From contig CAHJWG010000001.1 in NCBI GenBank assembly GCA_903642215.1, forward strand, positions 744,001-808,000: a DNA stretch of 64,000 nucleotides, given 5' to 3'. This stretch comes from Sphingobacteriaceae bacterium. GTDB taxonomy: Bacteria; Bacteroidota; Bacteroidia; Sphingobacteriales; Sphingobacteriaceae. Position numbers and translations under genes: made by a program. The notes under the pieces were generated by a model. It worked only from the letters and a program-made list of their open reading frames with translations. It was not told where the DNA came from and searched no databases. Numbering within the stretch: the first letter of the stretch is position 1; the number at the start of each line of letters is the position of its first letter. Shown in pieces: positions 60,820 to 64,000 of the stretch.

Positions 60820-61067
60820 TTTTTAATTAGATTTTGTTATCAAGAACTTGTAAAGAAGTATTGCAAAGTTGTCTAAAATGTAACTATTAAATGATTTCTT
60901 TACTATCATAGTATGCAAGCAATGCTTCTTTTACCATATCTTTTTCATTACTATGAAAAAGAAACATTTCTAAAATGGTTACCAAATTGATCACCTAAAG
61001 TTGGATTGTTTTTTATCACTTTAAAAATGAATAATTACTACTATTTAAAGAACTGTGCTTAAAAAAT

Positions 61068-61874
61068 TTATATATTAAAATTGTACTTTTCCAAAAAAAA
61101 AGGCCGCCAAAAATTAACATAACTATCCCAACCGTGGCAACCAAAAGGTAATTTTTTATCATTTAATAGATATGCTCTTTCCGGAAAGTCTTCAAAAGCG
61201 AATTTTAAGGCTACTTTGCATGATGGAATATTTAAAATCTTATTTTTCCTATTTACCTCGATACTCCAAAATGAATCTTCATTATATTGATGAGCATTTT
61301 TAGAAAGATAAAAGTTGATTGAAGCTTGCATAGAAATTGTTATCTCATAAAACTTTTTTACTCTGCGTAAAGAGAGTCCTCCGTTGCCAACTTTATTAAT
61401 AAATTGTTTAGGACTTGGCACACCTTTTTTATTTATATTGAAATAAGTATACAAGGCAGATTGTATATTTAGTTGTATCTTTTTAAATAAAGTTTCATCA
61501 TTTTTTTTCCTGATCCAAGGTGCGCCAATGTAATCTAAATCTTGATTACACCAATAACTAAGTTCATCTTTAAACACAAAAGCATCTAATTGATGTATCA
61601 ACAGATATTCATAGTTAAGGAAGGTTTGATAAAATTTAGTTGATAACATTAAATGGTTGTATCCGGCAATTCCATCAAAATATTGATCATCAAAATTGAT
61701 GATTTCATTAAAAGATATCTGTTTAGTTTCTGCTGGTAGAACAAGGCTAACAGGTTTAATGGCAATGATAGGATATGCAGATAATATTTTCGCACATTGT
61801 TGTAAAGCAATCAATTCGTAATCAGACAACGTATCCTGATAAAACGGAATAATTACTACAACTTTTTTTTGCAC
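61068..61874 (-). CDS. DUF5672 family (glycosyltransferase-like) protein
   Basis: 268 residues: VVVIIPFYQDTLSDYELIAL, LLIHQLDAFVFKDELSYWCN (DxD-like D-A-F), DYIGAPWIRK, NGGLSLRRVKKFYE, DSFWSIEV and LPFGCHGWDSYVNFW. These match DUF5672, related to nucleotide-sugar glycosyltransferases. It probably adds a sugar to a surface glycan. Its start is 2 nt downstream of the stop of the GT9-like gene upstream (61877), so they are co-transcribed. Confidence 0.85.
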   Translation of the reverse strand: MQKKVVVIIPFYQDTLSDYELIALQQCAKILSAYPIIAIKPVSLVLPAETKQISFNEIINFDDQYFDGIAGYNHLMLSTKFYQTFLNYEYLLIHQLDAFVFKDELSYWCNQDLDYIGAPWIRKKNDETLFKKIQLNIQSALYTYFNINKKGVPSPKQFINKVGNGGLSLRRVKKFYEITISMQASINFYLSKNAHQYNEDSFWSIEVNRKNKILNIPSCKVALKFAFEDFPERAYLLNDKKLPFGCHGWDSYVNFWRPFFLEKYNFNI

Positions 61875-61876
61875 AG

Positions 61877-62827
61877 CTATAATTGATTTAACTGTTTTAC
61901 CAATGATTCAAAGTGATTTTGATAATAAAAATCGTGTGCATTTTCTCCTTCCGGGATTACATGCGGCACATGATAATAAGCTTCTAATATTCGAGGTGTT
62001 TTTAATCCTTCGGCAATGGAATAAGGAAAAGATTGATTGCCGACAAAGAACTTACAACCTGCAATTATCTGTGCCAATTCTAAAAAGTTCTTCAATTGAA
62101 ACCATTGCAAGTTAGGAATAGCTTTTTTCATATCTTCGTACTCTGATTTTACACCGATAAAAACAGTATGCTTGTAATCTTTTAAAAAAGAATAGTTGAT
62201 AGTAGAGTTACGATAACGTTCGCTTCTTGCTAAAACGATCTTATCAGCATAAGAAAAATCAGGCTTAACTTGTAACCACGGTTTCCAAAGTTCCGGAGTA
62301 AAACCGGTAACATAACTATACCACCTGGCCAGGTTTGAATTAATTAGCGGAATGGTTTTATTACGAAAAAAATCCAGGTCAATATGGATTTTCTGATTAT
62401 TATATGCTTCGCATTTATAAATATAACTTTGTGAATTTAGCAAAGGGAATAATATGTTGGCCATGTTTTGGCTGATCATCACACTTCCCATCGAGTGCCG
62501 GCTATTGCTATAAACTGGTGCCGGCAAAGGCTGATTTAACCGTAGGTATAGGTAAATCGGCACGTTTGTAACTTCGTAAATTTTTTTGATAGTTGGCAAA
62601 GCATAGATTAAATCGCCCGAATTACCGCTGTGTATTATATTGAGTACCTGATCTTGCCTCGCAACTGCTATAATTTTTTCTTGTGTGTCTAAACGGTCAT
62701 CACCAGTAAAAAAATTCAATACTTCTTGTTCCGTATAGTTTCTTAGTTCCCACTTATATTGTTTGTATTGGTTAGAATTGGTTAATTTTAACAATAGCCT
62801 GCTGATTAAATTCTTTTTTTTAAACAT
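61877..62827 (-). CDS. GT9-like protein of unknown function, copy 1
   Basis: 316 residues. The opening NIIHSGNSGDLIYALPTIKK resembles the N-terminal Gly-loop of ADP-heptose-type (GT9) transferases. FVGNQSFPYSIAEGLKTPRI resembles the C-terminal nucleotide-sugar site. The middle is unlike known GT9 members. It shares large blocks with the neighbouring copy (62906-63853), e.g. GNQSFPYSxAEGLKxPRILExYY. Probable glycosyltransferase in the surface polysaccharide cluster; acceptor and donor unknown. Confidence 0.78.
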   Translation of the reverse strand: MFKKKNLISRLLLKLTNSNQYKQYKWELRNYTEQEVLNFFTGDDRLDTQEKIIAVARQDQVLNIIHSGNSGDLIYALPTIKKIYEVTNVPIYLYLRLNQPLPAPVYSNSRHSMGSVMISQNMANILFPLLNSQSYIYKCEAYNNQKIHIDLDFFRNKTIPLINSNLARWYSYVTGFTPELWKPWLQVKPDFSYADKIVLARSERYRNSTINYSFLKDYKHTVFIGVKSEYEDMKKAIPNLQWFQLKNFLELAQIIAGCKFFVGNQSFPYSIAEGLKTPRILEAYYHVPHVIPEGENAHDFYYQNHFESLVKQLNQL

Positions 62828-62905
62828 GTTTCTTTATCAAAGTATATTGTTACGCTTTAAGATTTTCGCATTAATATTTAAAATTGTAACACCGAACTTT
62901 ATAAT

Positions 62906-63853
62906 TTAAATAACCGCCTCTCGTTTATTATACAACTCGTTAACCAAAAATTCAAAATGTTTCTGAAAGTAAAAGTCATTCCCGTTTTTTCCTTCCGGAA
63001 TTACGTTAGGCGACGAATAATAAGTTTCTAATATACGAGGCACTTTTAACCCTTCTGCCAACGAATAAGGAAAAGATTGATTACCAATAAATAATTTACA
63101 GCCTGCTATAATCTTGCTCATTTCCAAAAAATCACTAACTTCTGCATATTTTATATTCGGTATATATTTTTTTATCGCTTTTAATTCTTCTTTCACACCA
63201 AGAAAAACTACGTTATCATATTTTGACAGAAACGAATAACTGATTATAGGATTTTGATAACGCTGGCTTCTCGCAATAACAATAGTATTTTTATAACTTA
63301 AATCCGGTTCAATAAAAAGCCATTGTTCAGAAAGATTTGCCGTTACACCTGTTGTATAAAAGTTCCATCGCGCTATATTACCTCTATCTAAATATATTCC
63401 CGACTTTCTAAAAAGACTTAGATTGATGTCAATGCGTTGGTTAGTATGTATAGCACATTTACTGATATAAGTTTGGCTTTCTAATAGGGGCGACAGTAAT
63501 TTTACAGATTGCTCATTTAACATTACTTTATTTAAAGGATGTACCAAACCCATTGCTAAACGCATGGGTTCATTAACTTTAAGCAATAAGTTTTGTGGTT
63601 TACCAGTTAAATTACTTAACTTTTTAATAACAGGAAGCGCATATATAACATCACCAGCATTACCGGTATGGCTGTAATTAAGCCCGCCGTTTTCCTGAAC
63701 GATGTTGATTATATCAGGAATTGTAAGAATTTTATTATTGGAAATAAAAGTCTCAATTTTTTGCTGATGGATTTGTAGTTTATTTAACCGGTATCTTTTT
63801 TTATCAGCGATACTCCACCAAATAGATTTTACAAAATTAACAGGCTTGTTCAT
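62906..63853 (-). CDS. GT9-like protein of unknown function, copy 2
   Basis: 315 residues, paralog of the previous gene. GGLNYSHTGNAGDVIYALPV and FIGNQSFPYSLAEGLKVPRI are the matching blocks, and ARSQRYQNPIISYSFLSKY parallels ARSERYRNSTINYSFLKDY. Length differs by one residue, suggesting tandem duplication with subsequent divergence. It lies upstream of copy 1 with a 78-nt gap. As for copy 1, a sugar-transfer role is inferred from the fold-like motifs and the neighbours. Confidence 0.78.
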   Translation of the reverse strand: MNKPVNFVKSIWWSIADKKRYRLNKLQIHQQKIETFISNNKILTIPDIINIVQENGGLNYSHTGNAGDVIYALPVIKKLSNLTGKPQNLLLKVNEPMRLAMGLVHPLNKVMLNEQSVKLLSPLLESQTYISKCAIHTNQRIDINLSLFRKSGIYLDRGNIARWNFYTTGVTANLSEQWLFIEPDLSYKNTIVIARSQRYQNPIISYSFLSKYDNVVFLGVKEELKAIKKYIPNIKYAEVSDFLEMSKIIAGCKLFIGNQSFPYSLAEGLKVPRILETYYSSPNVIPEGKNGNDFYFQKHFEFLVNELYNKREAVI

Positions 63854-63862
63854 AAATAGTAC

Positions 63863-64000
63863 TCATGAATTGAACATTTGCATATCAATCAGCCTTTTGT
63901 ATAAACCATTTTTGCTGATTAATTGCTGATGATTTCCCTGTTCTGCAATCTTTCCGTTTTCTAAAACTACAATTTCGTCGGCATTTTGGATGGTGCTTAA
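63863..64000 (-). CDS. ABC transporter ATP-binding protein, C-terminal end (partial)
   Basis: The last 45 codons of a gene that continues beyond the window: LSTIQNADEIVVLENGKIAE, then QGNHQQLISKNGLYKRLI. This is the stretch following the H-loop (usually HRLSTI) of an exporter-type ABC ATPase, such as MsbA/lipid-flippase or polysaccharide/peptide exporters. The start of the downstream GT9-like gene is 10 nt from its stop, so it may be co-transcribed with the glycan genes. Confidence 0.9.
   Translation of the reverse strand, partial: LSTIQNADEIVVLENGKIAEQGNHQQLISKNGLYKRLIDMQMFNS

Noticed and set aside
1-64000. CRISPR array or tRNA/rRNA genes
   Set aside because: No regularly spaced direct repeats and no cloverleaf or rRNA signature noticed; the dispersed 12-mer is not regularly spaced.

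Overview
The window looks like chromosomal DNA of a Bacteroidota bacterium, most likely Sphingobacteriaceae (Pedobacter/Mucilaginibacter-like). The evidence is two SusC/SusD pairs, many lipoproteins with a Cys following a short signal, -7 boxes of the form TAnnTTTG, AT-rich composition, a DUF4270 / single-domain starch synthase / panC / panD / rfaE2 neighbourhood, and a rimP-nusA-infB operon. No rRNA, tRNA or CRISPR array was seen.

Layout. 1-15 kb is mostly housekeeping: a coiled-coil membrane protein, a GH10-like (DUF187) hydrolase, a truncated SDR gene, a low-GC RhuM module carrying a complete IS982-type element, an ATP-dependent ligase and MBL exonuclease pair, a Prc-type protease, a broken sigma factor, TerC, an RlmI-like methyltransferase, a VapBC-like toxin-antitoxin pair and tadA. 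Superoxide dismutase follows at 15.3 kb.

16.7-46.5 kb holds two parallel nutrient or oxidation loci. Locus A is SusC, SusD, terminator, ASPIC/UnbV-VCBS lipoprotein, vanadium-haloperoxidase-like lipoprotein, then two CxxCH-plus-VCBS lipoproteins. Locus B is a divergent LacI regulator, SusC, SusD, hairpin, SRPBCC-GyrI protein, ASPIC/UnbV-VCBS lipoprotein, GH65 enzyme and haloperoxidase-like lipoprotein. An MDR oxidoreductase and an OxyR with both redox cysteines sit between them. The repeated combination suggests a SusCD-linked extracytoplasmic system in which surface-bound substrate is imported and oxidised or hydrolysed; the chemistry is not known.

46.6-58.5 kb: a chimeric glmS/trehalase remnant, DUF4270 and starch synthase (minus strand), panC-panD-rfaE2, a DUF6934 two-gene unit, a TlpA-like thioredoxin, a holin-like membrane protein, and rimP-nusA-infB with a promoter and leader hairpin. 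58.6 kb to the end is the edge of a surface polysaccharide cluster: acyltransferase 3, WbsX-like, DUF5672, two paralogous GT9-like proteins and the C-terminus of an ABC transporter.

A signal that cuts across the annotation is a dispersed 12-mer, ATRCTTCTTTTA, with a sister motif ATRCTGTTTTTA. Together they occur more than 30 times on both strands, mostly just after stop codons, sometimes as inverted pairs, and sometimes inside genes. REP-like palindromes are also present, two of them built into the 3' end of the exonuclease gene.
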